A stretch of DNA of 8,755 bases from Synergistales bacterium (GTDB taxonomy: Bacteria > Synergistota > Synergistia > Synergistales > 79-D21), in the NCBI GenBank assembly GCA_015657435.1, contig JADLKH010000003.1:706845-715599 (forward strand), in the 5' to 3' direction. Under the pieces are notes generated by a model. The model saw only the letters and a program-made list of their open reading frames with translations, did no database searches and had not been told where the DNA came from. A program made the position numbers and the translations under genes. The stretch's first letter is position 1, and each line of letters opens with the position of its first letter. Of this stretch, positions 1-6,293 are shown one piece after another.

Positions 1-3
1 GGA

Positions 4-1305
4 ATGATGACCAGGGCCCTGCACGCCGGATGGAGCCACGACAGCGCCACCGGGTCGTTCGGGCTGCCCGTTTACATGACGGCCGGATACCGGTTCGACT
101 CTCCCGAAATGGCGATGCGTCTTTTCGAACTGGAGGAACCCGGCCATATCTACTCGAGGATTTCCAACCCCACCGTTGCGGCCTTCGAGCAGGGACTTGC
201 CTCGCTGGAGGGCGGTGTGGACTGCGTGGCCACTGCCTCGGGACAGGCGGCCTTCACCCATGTTCTGGCCGTACTGTGCTCACAGGGGGATCATGTCGTC
301 GCCGGAAGGCGGCTATACGGCGGAACCCTGACCCTGCTCAGGAACTTCTTTGCCCGGATGGGGGTTTCGAACTCGATTGTCGAAACCGATGACCTTGACG
401 CGGTGAAAAACGCCGTCACGGCGAAAACCCGTTGCATCATCACGGAAACGATCGGCAACCCGGTGATGAACGTGGCCCCCCTTGAAGGGCTCGCCAAAAT
501 CGCGCAGGATAACGGCATTCCCCTGGTGGTGGACAACACCTTCGCTTCCCCGGCCCTCTGCCGTCCAATCGAGTGGGGAGCCTCCATCGTGATCCACTCC
601 GCAACCAAGTACCTCTCCGGACACGGGCACGTCATCGCGGGAGCCATCGTCGACGGAGGCAACCTGGACTGGAAGGCTTCAGGAAAGTGGGAGGCCCTGA
701 CCAAGCCGGATGCTTCCTATCATGGGCTCGTCTTCTCCGATCGCTTCGGCCGCTCGGCGCTCTCGGCGAAAATCCGCTGCTCGATACTCCGGGACCTTGG
801 AGGATGCCTTTCTCCCTTCAACGCCTACCTCCTTCACCTGGGCCTCGCCACCCTGCCGCTGCGGATGGCCCGTCACAGCGAAAACGGGCTCAAGATCGCG
901 ACCTTTCTCGAAAACCATCCCCAGGTTGAATGGGTTCGTTACCCCGGGCTTTCCGGCCATCCCCAGCACGATCTGGCAAGGCGCTACCTCCCGGAGGGGT
1001 GCGGAGGCATGATGGCCTTCTGCATCAAGGGTGGGGTCGAGGCCGGTCGAACCTTTCTGCAATCCCTCGAGCTCTTTGCCTCCGTGGCCAACCTGGGAGA
1101 TTCCCGCAGCATGGCCCTTCACCCGGCCAGCACCACGCACGGGCAACTTTCCGCGGAGGACCGCAAGGCGGCGGGGATCGACGACGGACTGATCCGCCTC
1201 AGTATCGGTATCGAGGACGCCGGGGATCTGGCGGAGGACCTTGACCGGGCTCTTGGGCAAGCGGCAAGAACGGGGGGCGCTTCCCATGCCCGAACGGACC
1301 GATGA
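4..1305 (+). CDS. metY: O-acetylhomoserine sulfhydrylase (MetY-type, PLP-dependent)
   Basis: This is a cytoplasmic PLP enzyme of the Cys/Met metabolism family. It is expected to combine O-acetylhomoserine with sulfide (or methanethiol) to give homocysteine (or methionine). Family landmarks are in order: YSRISNPT at residues 50-57, SGQAA at 79-83, the PLP-ring aspartate in VVDNTF (D177), and the PLP-binding lysine in HSATKY (K202). A C-terminal SRSMALHPASTTHGQL block follows, as in MetY and MetZ proteins. The 433 residues match the usual MetY length. Homologues often have a few residues before the T-x-ALHAG segment, and only three bases precede the first ATG here, so the true start could lie just outside the window. 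The 3' end overlaps metX by about 20 nt, which suggests translational coupling. A related gamma-synthase activity cannot be fully excluded, but metX next door supports MetY. Confidence 0.93.
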   Translation: MMTRALHAGWSHDSATGSFGLPVYMTAGYRFDSPEMAMRLFELEEPGHIYSRISNPTVAAFEQGLASLEGGVDCVATASGQAAFTHVLAVLCSQGDHVVAGRRLYGGTLTLLRNFFARMGVSNSIVETDDLDAVKNAVTAKTRCIITETIGNPVMNVAPLEGLAKIAQDNGIPLVVDNTFASPALCRPIEWGASIVIHSATKYLSGHGHVIAGAIVDGGNLDWKASGKWEALTKPDASYHGLVFSDRFGRSALSAKIRCSILRDLGGCLSPFNAYLLHLGLATLPLRMARHSENGLKIATFLENHPQVEWVRYPGLSGHPQHDLARRYLPEGCGGMMAFCIKGGVEAGRTFLQSLELFASVANLGDSRSMALHPASTTHGQLSAEDRKAAGIDDGLIRLSIGIEDAGDLAEDLDRALGQAARTGGASHARTDR

Positions 1306-2407
1306 AGTTATCGGCTTCGTCGACCTGCCTACCCTGGAACTGGAATCGGGGCGGGTCCTCGAAAATGTCCGGCAGGTGTATTCCCGCTACGGGACACCCA
1401 AACCCGACGGCAGCAATATCGTCGTGATCTGCCACGCCCTCACCGGAAGCCACCGTGTGGCCGGAGAGCCCCTTGCCGGGCAGCCCCAGCCGTGGTGGGA
1501 AGCCGTCGTAGGGCGCCATAAGGCCATCGACACGGATTCCCTCTGCGTTTACTGCTTCAATATGATCGGCAGCCCCTATGGATCGACCTCCCCACTCTCG
1601 GTAGATCCCGCGACGGGGCAGCCCTGGGGGATGGACTTCCCGCTCTTTTCCGTAAGGGATATCGTCAATGCGGAGAAAGCGGCCCTGGACCGGCTTGGGT
1701 TTCCCAGGATCGGGGCCATCGTGGGGGGGTCTCTGGGCGGCATGCAGGCGCTGGAATGGGCAATCCTTTATCCCGATGCCGTTGACCGGATCGTTGTGAT
1801 CGGAGCCCCGGCTCATCTCTATCCGCAGGCCATCGCCTTCAACGAAGTGCAGCGGCAGGCCATCTTCGCGGACCCGAACTGGAAAAACGGCCGCTACCAG
1901 GGCGGGCCCGTTCCGGCGAAAGGACTGGCCATGGCCCGCATGCTGGCGATGATCACCTATAAAAGCGAGAATTGCTTCACCCAGAGATGGATGCGCGAGG
2001 TGAAAAACGGCGACCTCGGAGACTGGTCGGGGCAGTTCCAGGTGGAATCGTACCTGCACCACCACGGTGAGGAACTGGTTCGGCGGTTCGATGCCGGTTG
2101 TTACGTTTACCTGACGCGAGCCATGGACCGTCATGACATCGGGGCGGGCAGGGGAGGGGCGGAAGCGGCGCTGAAGCGACTGGCGGGCAAGTTCCTCCTG
2201 GCTGTCGGCATCTCCAGCGACATGCTTTTCCCGACCTGGCAGGTGGAGGAACTGGCGGATCTGGCCGAAAAGGCGGGGGTGAACGCGTCCTACGACGAGA
2301 TCGAAAGCGATGAGGGACACGACGCCTTCCTGCTCGATTTCGACCAGGTGGACGATGCCCTCCGGGCTTTTTGGGAGCGAAGCGGATTGACCGTAAGGAC
2401 GTGTTGA
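1286..2407 (+). CDS. metX: Homoserine O-acetyltransferase (MetX, alpha/beta hydrolase fold)
   Basis: It transfers an acyl group, normally acetyl from acetyl-CoA, to the homoserine hydroxyl and so makes the substrate for the preceding MetY. Visible signatures are CHALTGSH (49-56), the nucleophile elbow GGSLGGMQ with S149, D312 in the ISSDMLFP segment, and H345 in DEGHDAFL. These form a complete Ser-Asp-His triad. The ATG at 1286 is chosen because a G-rich ribosome-binding stretch (1272-1278) sits about 8 nt upstream; the frame opens at a TTG at 1241 that has no better signal. The result is 373 aa, the usual MetX length, with a 20-nt overlap with metY. No terminator is seen after the stop. Instead the -35 box of the tRNA promoter overlaps the stop codon. 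MetX homologues can use succinyl-CoA, so acyl specificity is assigned from context only. Confidence 0.92.
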   Translation: MPERTDEVIGFVDLPTLELESGRVLENVRQVYSRYGTPKPDGSNIVVICHALTGSHRVAGEPLAGQPQPWWEAVVGRHKAIDTDSLCVYCFNMIGSPYGSTSPLSVDPATGQPWGMDFPLFSVRDIVNAEKAALDRLGFPRIGAIVGGSLGGMQALEWAILYPDAVDRIVVIGAPAHLYPQAIAFNEVQRQAIFADPNWKNGRYQGGPVPAKGLAMARMLAMITYKSENCFTQRWMREVKNGDLGDWSGQFQVESYLHHHGEELVRRFDAGCYVYLTRAMDRHDIGAGRGGAEAALKRLAGKFLLAVGISSDMLFPTWQVEELADLAEKAGVNASYDEIESDEGHDAFLLDFDQVDDALRAFWERSGLTVRTC

Positions 2408-2432
2408 CAGGTTTTTGAAGGCCGGATATACT
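2404..2432 (+). promoter_or_regulatory. Sigma70-type promoter of the tRNA operon
   Basis: TTGACA (2404-2409) and TATACT (2427-2432) are separated by exactly 17 nt, a near-consensus housekeeping promoter. The predicted start near 2439 is only a few bases before the first tRNA (2446). The -35 box overlaps the TGA stop of metX (2405-2407), so no intergenic sequence separates the protein operon from the tRNA promoter. Confidence 0.85.
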
Positions 2433-2445
2433 ATCCCTCGCGTTC

Positions 2446-2520
2446 GGGCGGATAGCTCAGCGGAAGAGCACCTGCCTTACAAGCAGGGGGTCACAGGTTC
2501 GAACCCTGTTTCGCCCACCA
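2446..2520 (+). tRNA. tRNA-Val (anticodon TAC)
   Basis: A complete 75-nt cloverleaf. The acceptor strand GGGCGGA pairs with TTCGCCC, the anticodon loop carries TAC, the T arm contains GTTCGAAC, and CCA is encoded. It is the first gene of the five-tRNA cluster. Confidence 0.97.
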
Positions 2521-2556
2521 AGAAGACAAAAGCAATTTGGCAATCTAAGTTTGAGC

Positions 2557-2633
2557 GGGGTTGTAGCTCAGTCGGTTAGAGCGCCGGCCTGTCACGCCGG
2601 AGGTCGCGAGTTCGAGTCTCGTCAGCCCCGCCA
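2557..2633 (+). tRNA. tRNA-Asp (anticodon GTC)
   Basis: A 77-nt tRNA. The acceptor GGGGTTG pairs with CAGCCCC (one G-T wobble), followed by discriminator G and encoded CCA. The anticodon GTC is at 2591-2593, in a GC-rich stem (CCGGC/GCCGG). It is the second tRNA of the operon. Confidence 0.97.
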
Positions 2634-2658
2634 ACATAAATTTCTCTCCGTCAGAATC

Positions 2659-2734
<76 letters not shown>

Positions 2735-2752
2735 TCTTCACCTTGCGGACGA

Positions 2753-2827
2753 GCGGAAGTAGCTCAGGGGTAGAGCACAACCTTGCCAAGGTTGGGGTCG
2801 CGGGTTCAAATCCCGTCTTCCGCTCCA
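2753..2827 (+). tRNA. tRNA-Gly (anticodon GCC)
   Basis: A 75-nt tRNA. The acceptor GCGGAAG pairs with CTTCCGC, with discriminator T and encoded CCA. The anticodon GCC is at 2785-2787 and the T arm is complete (GCGGGTTCAAATCCCGT). It is the fourth tRNA of the operon. Confidence 0.97.
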
Positions 2828-2840
2828 TTTTTGTTTGTGG

Positions 2841-2914
2841 GGCGGCATAGCCAAGCGGTAAGGCAGAGGACTGCAAATCCTTCACCCCCGGTTCGAATCC
2901 GGGTGCCGCCTCCA
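2841..2914 (+). tRNA. tRNA-Cys (anticodon GCA), island insertion site
   Basis: A complete 74-nt tRNA. The acceptor GGCGGCA pairs with TGCCGCC, with discriminator T and encoded CCA. The anticodon GCA is at 2873-2875. From position 2867, the 5' strand of the anticodon stem, to the CCA end the sequence is identical to 7857-7904. This is the pattern left when an element integrates in the anticodon region of a tRNA and restores the gene with its own 3' half. The tRNA remains intact and should be functional. Confidence 0.96.
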
Positions 2915-2929
2915 AATTTCTAAACCGCG

Positions 2930-2938
2930 TGGTATAAT
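2930..2938 (+). promoter_or_regulatory. Extended -10 promoter candidate, left copy
   Basis: TGG followed by a perfect TATAAT (2933-2938) forms an extended -10 element 16 nt after tRNA-Cys, with no recognisable -35. Transcription would start near 2945, upstream of the hairpin at 2964-2999 and the 53-codon gene. The same element is kept in the right copy at 7920-7928. Confidence 0.5.
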
Positions 2939-2963
2939 GAGTTCAGGCAATCCAGAAAACCTC

Positions 2964-2999
2964 AAAGACCTTCTGGGATAACCCCGGGAGGCCTTTTTT
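2964..2999 (+). terminator. Intrinsic terminator after tRNA-Cys (possible attenuator), left copy
   Basis: AAAG-A-CCTTCTGGG folds against CCC-C-GGGAGG-C-CTTT around an ATAA loop, with one bulged C and one A-C mismatch, and is followed by a run of six T. In the right copy one G is A, which turns a T-G wobble into a T-A pair, so pairing is kept in both. It can end the tRNA operon transcript. Because it lies between the extended -10 and the 53-codon gene, it could also act as an attenuator. Confidence 0.6.
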
Positions 3000-3104
3000 G
3001 TTTTGGCGGCGCATCCCTTCCACACAATCACGATGGAACCGAAACATCCTGCATTGCGCGCCGTCCGTGTTCGGAATCTGCAAGGAAAGGCAAGGAAAAA
3101 ACGC

Positions 3105-3266
3105 ATGGGAAACAAGCTAGTGTTCGTCAGCGGAGCGCCCTTCTGGTTCACGCCGGAAGGCCGATTCGAAGCGGCGGAGCAGAGCAACGGGCTATTCGTA
3201 GAACGGGTTATGCTTCGCACGGAACTGGGCTTTCGCGAGATCGTCAACGGCAAAGTCGTTCGATAG
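3105..3266 (+). CDS. Conserved small protein, 53 aa, element-side copy
   Basis: The product is a small, basic, uncharacterised protein beginning MGNKLVFVSGAPFWFTPEG and ending NGKVVR. No family is recognised. The ATG at 3105 is chosen because AAGGA (3092-3096) sits 8 nt upstream; in-frame starts at 3033 (ATG) and 3003 (TTG) lack a binding site, and the latter lies just after the T-run of the upstream terminator. Comparison with the right copy shows nine synonymous codon changes and only four replacements (S/K, M/L, L/R, F/L), the pattern of a protein under selection. A strong terminator follows. There is no signal peptide or membrane segment. Host-factor, regulator or toxin-type roles are all open. 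Confidence 0.62.
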   Translation: MGNKLVFVSGAPFWFTPEGRFEAAEQSNGLFVERVMLRTELGFREIVNGKVVR

Positions 3267-3287
3267 GACGCACAGACGCAGTGGAGA

Positions 3288-3307
3288 GAAGCCGGACAAC
3301 CGGCTTC
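3288..3307 (+). other. Stem-loop downstream of the 53-aa gene, left copy
   Basis: GAAGCCGG pairs perfectly with CCGGCTTC around an ACAA loop. The right copy (8277-8297) keeps the 8-bp stem with an AAAAA loop. Stem conservation with loop variation suggests a selected RNA structure, such as a 3' stabiliser or a part of a bipartite terminator. Confidence 0.6.
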
Positions 3308-3320
3308 GAACTGAATGATC

Positions 3321-3354
3321 AAGAGGACCTCCCTGGGTGGGGAGGTCCTCTTTT
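3321..3354 (+). terminator. Intrinsic terminator of the 53-aa gene, left copy
   Basis: A 13-bp perfect stem (AAGAGGACCTCCC with GGGAGGTCCTCTT) with loop TGGGTG is followed by T residues. The right copy keeps the stem but has a different loop (TATTCA). It separates the small gene from the convergent reverse-strand gene that ends at 3369. Confidence 0.88.
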
Positions 3355-3368
3355 GATTGTTTCTGCTG

Positions 3369-3974
3369 TTAAGTCTTGGGATTTGGAGCAACCAGCTTAG
3401 CCAAGAATTCTTGGTATCTCTGATCAGAACGGCAGGATTTTGCGGTCACTTTCATCTCACCGCTTTCAGGGTCACGTTGCCCGATGGATCTTTCAATGTT
3501 GTCGTTGGCTATTGCCTCAAGCATTTTAATGATTTCATCTATGTTGACGAAGAAGAGGTTCTTTTTCTTTTGCCAATCGGAGGCGATGAAAAATCCCGAC
3601 AAGCTGGCAGTGTCATCGTCGAGGCAGGGGACGAAGACAAAACTATGAATAATTTGATGGCAGAGTTCCTTGGGGCAAAATGTTCGGCGTTTCTTAGAAG
3701 AGATGTCGAACAACTCGTCGATTCGGTGCCAATTCATGACATCGACAACCTTGTTTCTAGGTGGATGCTCTTCTACAACGATCGAGAGGGACTCTACTTC
3801 GTTGGAGACCTTGAAGGCCTCAATAAGTTTACGGACAGCGAAGGCGGCATAGAAAACATCCTGCTCTAGCTTGGCGACTGATGCTGCTCCCCATCGCTTC
3901 TGTTTTTTTCGACGCCTTAATGACGAGGTTCTTCGCTCGATTTCCTGCTTCCATGGAACTGAGTCCCAAATCAT
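3369..3974 (-). CDS. Hypothetical island protein, 201 aa
   Basis: I do not recognise a named family with confidence. A real gene is supported by AGGAGG (3980-3985 on the plus strand) placed 5 nt before the ATG, and by protein-like composition. The N-terminal third is basic (RRRKKQKRW at 20-28), followed by an amphipathic helix-like FYAAFAVRKLIEAFKVS (41-57). Then come NWHRIDELFD (81-90), CHQIIHSFVFV (105-115) and GFFIASD (127-133). No signal peptide or transmembrane helix is evident. The gene lies opposite the rest of the cargo, convergent with the 53-codon gene and divergent from the HEPN-like gene. The overlapping plus-strand frame lacks a binding site and is taken as its shadow. Its role in the island is unknown. 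Confidence 0.62.
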   Translation of the reverse strand: MIWDSVPWKQEIERRTSSLRRRKKQKRWGAASVAKLEQDVFYAAFAVRKLIEAFKVSNEVESLSIVVEEHPPRNKVVDVMNWHRIDELFDISSKKRRTFCPKELCHQIIHSFVFVPCLDDDTASLSGFFIASDWQKKKNLFFVNIDEIIKMLEAIANDNIERSIGQRDPESGEMKVTAKSCRSDQRYQEFLAKLVAPNPKT

Positions 3975-4205
3975 AGCGTCCTCCTGATCGTTGGGGCGAG
4001 TTTTCCGCTTGTTCGGCAGCCTATATTTTCTGCCTGAGTTTAATCTAATTTTCCGTAAAAAAGAAATTCCACTTCGATATTAACGCATACGATTACAATA
4101 TCTCTGGATATGGGCTAAACTTGGCTTTGCGATGAGGGAGGCGGCAAATCCCTTCTAATTGGGCAAGGCGTCTTTGAGGAAATAGAAAACAAGGGAGGTG
4201 GTTTT
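3975..4205. promoter_or_regulatory. Divergent intergenic region between the 201-aa and HEPN-like genes
   Basis: This 231-nt AT-rich spacer must hold the start signals of two divergent genes. On the plus strand TACAAT (4094-4099) is a possible -10 without a convincing -35. Both genes have strong ribosome-binding sites at its edges: AGGAGG on the minus strand at 3980-3985 and GGGAGGTG on the plus strand at 4193-4200. No clear operator palindrome is seen. Confidence 0.35.
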
Positions 4206-4712
4206 GTGCAGCCGGAGTACGATGCCTTTGTCAAGAAGGTAGTCGGGAAAAGAACAAAAATAGCCATAGAATTTTTTGGGGTTTTCTCTCGTTTTGAATA
4301 CGCATTAAAAAGAACTGGAAGAGTTCGGGGTTCTGGACGCGCTCGTTACGCTGAGGCTGATTGGGATTCCTTTGCAAATAGCATAAAAGGTATGTTTTTG
4401 ACAATAAATAATGAAGATTTCAAGCAAGCCCTTTCATATCTAACAAAGACACCTCCAAGAAGGCAGGTATTATCGAGAGGTTCTCTAAATTGGGCCCCAA
4501 TGAGAAGAGATCCTAGCGACTCTACCGAAACATATGTCTTAAGGCTTGTGCGGGCTGTCAGGAATAATTTCTTTCATGGAGGGAAGTATCCAACCGCCGT
4601 AATAGATGAACCCACTCGTAACAAGGAACTTCTTAATGCTTGTTTGGTGATTTTAAAAGATTGTCTTGAGTTGGACACAGGCTTGAAAAATGAATTTATG
4701 ACGGGTTTATAG
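4206..4712 (+). CDS. HEPN-like domain protein, 168 aa (candidate RNase or defence component)
   Basis: The central signature is RNNFFHGG: R119 and H124 form the R-x4-H motif of HEPN domains, here with the polar residue N120 after the arginine, as is common in active HEPN RNases. The upstream helix-like segment FFGVFSRFEYALKRTG (23-38) and a C-terminal helix (LLNACLVILKDCLEL, 142-156) fit the all-helical HEPN fold. The GTG start at 4206 is set by GGGAGGTG (4193-4200), 5 nt upstream. HEPN proteins often cut RNA in toxin-antitoxin, abortive-infection and CRISPR-linked systems. Some are inactive adaptors, so cleavage is an inference. No MNT nucleotidyltransferase partner is present, so this is not a standard HEPN-MNT pair. 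The 312-nt gap downstream suggests it is transcribed separately from the next gene. Confidence 0.82.
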   Translation: MQPEYDAFVKKVVGKRTKIAIEFFGVFSRFEYALKRTGRVRGSGRARYAEADWDSFANSIKGMFLTINNEDFKQALSYLTKTPPRRQVLSRGSLNWAPMRRDPSDSTETYVLRLVRAVRNNFFHGGKYPTAVIDEPTRNKELLNACLVILKDCLELDTGLKNEFMTGL

Positions 4713-5024
4713 GCAGAAAAACCACCGTGTCGAATTTCGAAAATCGCAAGACTTTTTGAAACGACTAGCCTTTCCGATGCCCACCCGTTAGTGATTGTCC
4801 GTGGCCCAGCTTATCAAGGTCCCTACTTATGAAGGGTTGGACCTCCTACTCCAGAATCCCTGAAAAGATGAAAAGCTCTCCGTAGATCAAAATCCCTATC
4901 TCCGTCCTATGTTGTCGCCTTTAGAGAATACCCTTGCCTGTGATCAATCCTATGCCGGGTTTATAATCGAACATGCATGATGAATTAACCTAGCCTTACA
5001 ATCTTGTTGGAGGTGGGTTTTCGG
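4713..5024. other. Intergenic region upstream of the DUF6765-like gene
   Basis: No coding frame is convincing in these 312 nt. A TATAAT at 4962-4967 could be the -10 box for the DUF6765-like gene, but a -35 at the right spacing is poor (TTGCCT at 4934-4939 is too far). GGAGGTGGG at 5009-5017 is the binding site for the next start. No clear intrinsic terminator is seen after the HEPN-like gene. Confidence 0.4.
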
Positions 5025-6248
5025 ATGCAGAAGGATTTTCATTTCTACGCGGTTTACGTCCTTTGCAGGGGGGCCGGGATCAAGCCGGCTTTAGCGAAAA
5101 AGATAGCTTACGCTTCCCAGTATGTTGACGATGCGAAGTTCGGTGAAGCCATCTCTTTTGCTAACGGAGGGCGGTTCCAGCAAGAGATGACGGCCCATGA
5201 ACTTATCGCAGCCGATACTCTTAACCCCGAAACGCAATACAGGATTTTTTCCGCTTTCCACTTCCTTCCAGGAAATGCCCAAAACTTGCCCCGCGTAACA
5301 TCCCCTGAGCCGAAATTCCGGGAGAGGATGATCTGTACCCCAGATAGCGGAGTTGCACAAGAATTATTGGAGCATGTCAAACGGATATCGAACCGAGAGT
5401 TTTTCCCGCAAGCCATCGGAATCGCTCTTCACGTTTACGCTGACACATTTGCCCACCAGGACTTCTCTGGCTTGTGCAGGGATTTCCCTGGCCATGGACT
5501 GATCAACGATGCAGACGGTGTAAAAGTCTGGAACGATGAGTCCATGTCGTTTGAGCCGTATGCCCCTGGAAGGGGGATTTTCTCGAAAACCATCGGCTTG
5601 TTAGGCAATACCGCAAATTGGCTGGTCAACTCCTTTGAAATGGTCAAGCTGGGGCATACGCAGGTGTTCACTTTGCCGGATGAGCCATACCGTCGGTGGA
5701 AATACCGCCACGTTTACTATGGCCTTACCCTTGAGCGCAATAACCCGAATATCTTTTTGGAGGCGTCTCAGAAAATGCACTCATTCTTGGGTTCTCCTGC
5801 AATTCGTGTTGGCTTGACAGAGGCTCAACTAGAACAACCGATTCCTTGGGATTCTCTAGAAGGGCCTTTGAGGAACGCCTTTTCCCAATTTAAGGGAACA
5901 GAAGCTGAGCGTTGCGGCAAATGGCTTGAGGCGATCAGGCATGGAGATTTTTGTTTCGAAGAGGATGGAGATAGGGATTTTAGCCTTTATGACGACAAGG
6001 TCTGGTTTGAGGTCGCTGTCTATTGTCGGGCTAGGTTTTTCAAGTGGTGGGCTAAGTTCGGGAAGTTCTTGGGTAAAGTCTGGGTTGTCAGGAAGTTCGT
6101 CAAGAACGAGTGGTTCTATGTCTATGAGTGGCGCGATAAAGAAGGGTTCAAACAGTCTGATTGGAAAAAGTTCCACGATGCGGCTATCTGGCACCGTTTT
6201 ACGGTCCTGAACAGAATCATGTCGGATAGGGGCATGATATGCGGGTAA
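5025..6248 (+). CDS. DUF6765-like protein, 407 aa, probable metal-binding hydrolase-type fold
   Basis: The sequence resembles the DUF6765 family as I recall it: an N-terminal DFHFYAVYVL, then YVDD (33-36), an AHEL histidine (H58), FHFLPG (78-83) and HVYADTFAHQDFSG (136-149). H6, D35, D36, H58, H79, H136, D140 and H144 would supply metal ligands. The HxxxDxxxH element is like those of zinc-dependent phospholipase C and S1/P1 nucleases, so a metal-dependent hydrolase is a reasonable but unproven guess. The C-terminal third is rich in W, F and K. The ATG at 5025 is preferred over an in-frame TTG at 5004 because GGAGGTGGG (5009-5017) lies between them. No signal peptide is evident. A gene for a wHTH-nuclease protein starts 45 nt after the stop, which suggests one transcript. 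Confidence 0.82.
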   Translation: MQKDFHFYAVYVLCRGAGIKPALAKKIAYASQYVDDAKFGEAISFANGGRFQQEMTAHELIAADTLNPETQYRIFSAFHFLPGNAQNLPRVTSPEPKFRERMICTPDSGVAQELLEHVKRISNREFFPQAIGIALHVYADTFAHQDFSGLCRDFPGHGLINDADGVKVWNDESMSFEPYAPGRGIFSKTIGLLGNTANWLVNSFEMVKLGHTQVFTLPDEPYRRWKYRHVYYGLTLERNNPNIFLEASQKMHSFLGSPAIRVGLTEAQLEQPIPWDSLEGPLRNAFSQFKGTEAERCGKWLEAIRHGDFCFEEDGDRDFSLYDDKVWFEVAVYCRARFFKWWAKFGKFLGKVWVVRKFVKNEWFYVYEWRDKEGFKQSDWKKFHDAAIWHRFTVLNRIMSDRGMICG

Positions 6249-6293
6249 TTGTTGCTGCCTTGGATAGATTGCTCATGCAGAGGAGGGATACTG

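Larger units (their letters stand above)
2867..3354 (+). repeat. Left flanking direct repeat (tRNA-Cys 3' half plus 53-aa gene)
   Basis: This matches 7857-8345. From 2867 to 3182 only three substitutions are seen (at 2920, 2987 and 3119). From 3184 to the end of the small gene about 15 substitutions occur in roughly 80 nt. After the stop there is a small indel, while both hairpins are preserved. The unit contains the tRNA 3' half, an extended -10 promoter, a terminator-like hairpin, the 53-codon gene and a strong terminator. By the logic of tRNA integration this left copy belongs to the element and the right copy is the host original. Confidence 0.9.

Noticed and set aside
1..3. SAM riboswitch or T-box for the met genes
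   Set aside because: Any leader would lie upstream of the window, and nothing of it is visible.
679..1287. Reverse-strand frame under metY
   Set aside because: It is antisense to a confident PLP-enzyme gene and shows no motif.
1199..2320. Long reverse-strand frame (373 codons) under metX
   Set aside because: It is a GC-rich antisense shadow of a clearly identified enzyme, with low-complexity P/R/G-rich translation.
2882..3391. Reverse-strand frames antisense to the small gene (also 7872-8354)
   Set aside because: They run through the tRNA 3' end and two terminator hairpins. Substitutions between the copies are synonymous in the plus-strand frame, which supports the 53-codon gene instead.
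3357..3869. Plus-strand frame of 170 codons opposite the 201-aa gene
   Set aside because: It has no ribosome-binding site and starts inside the preceding terminator region. The reverse frame is longer, has AGGAGG and a more protein-like composition.
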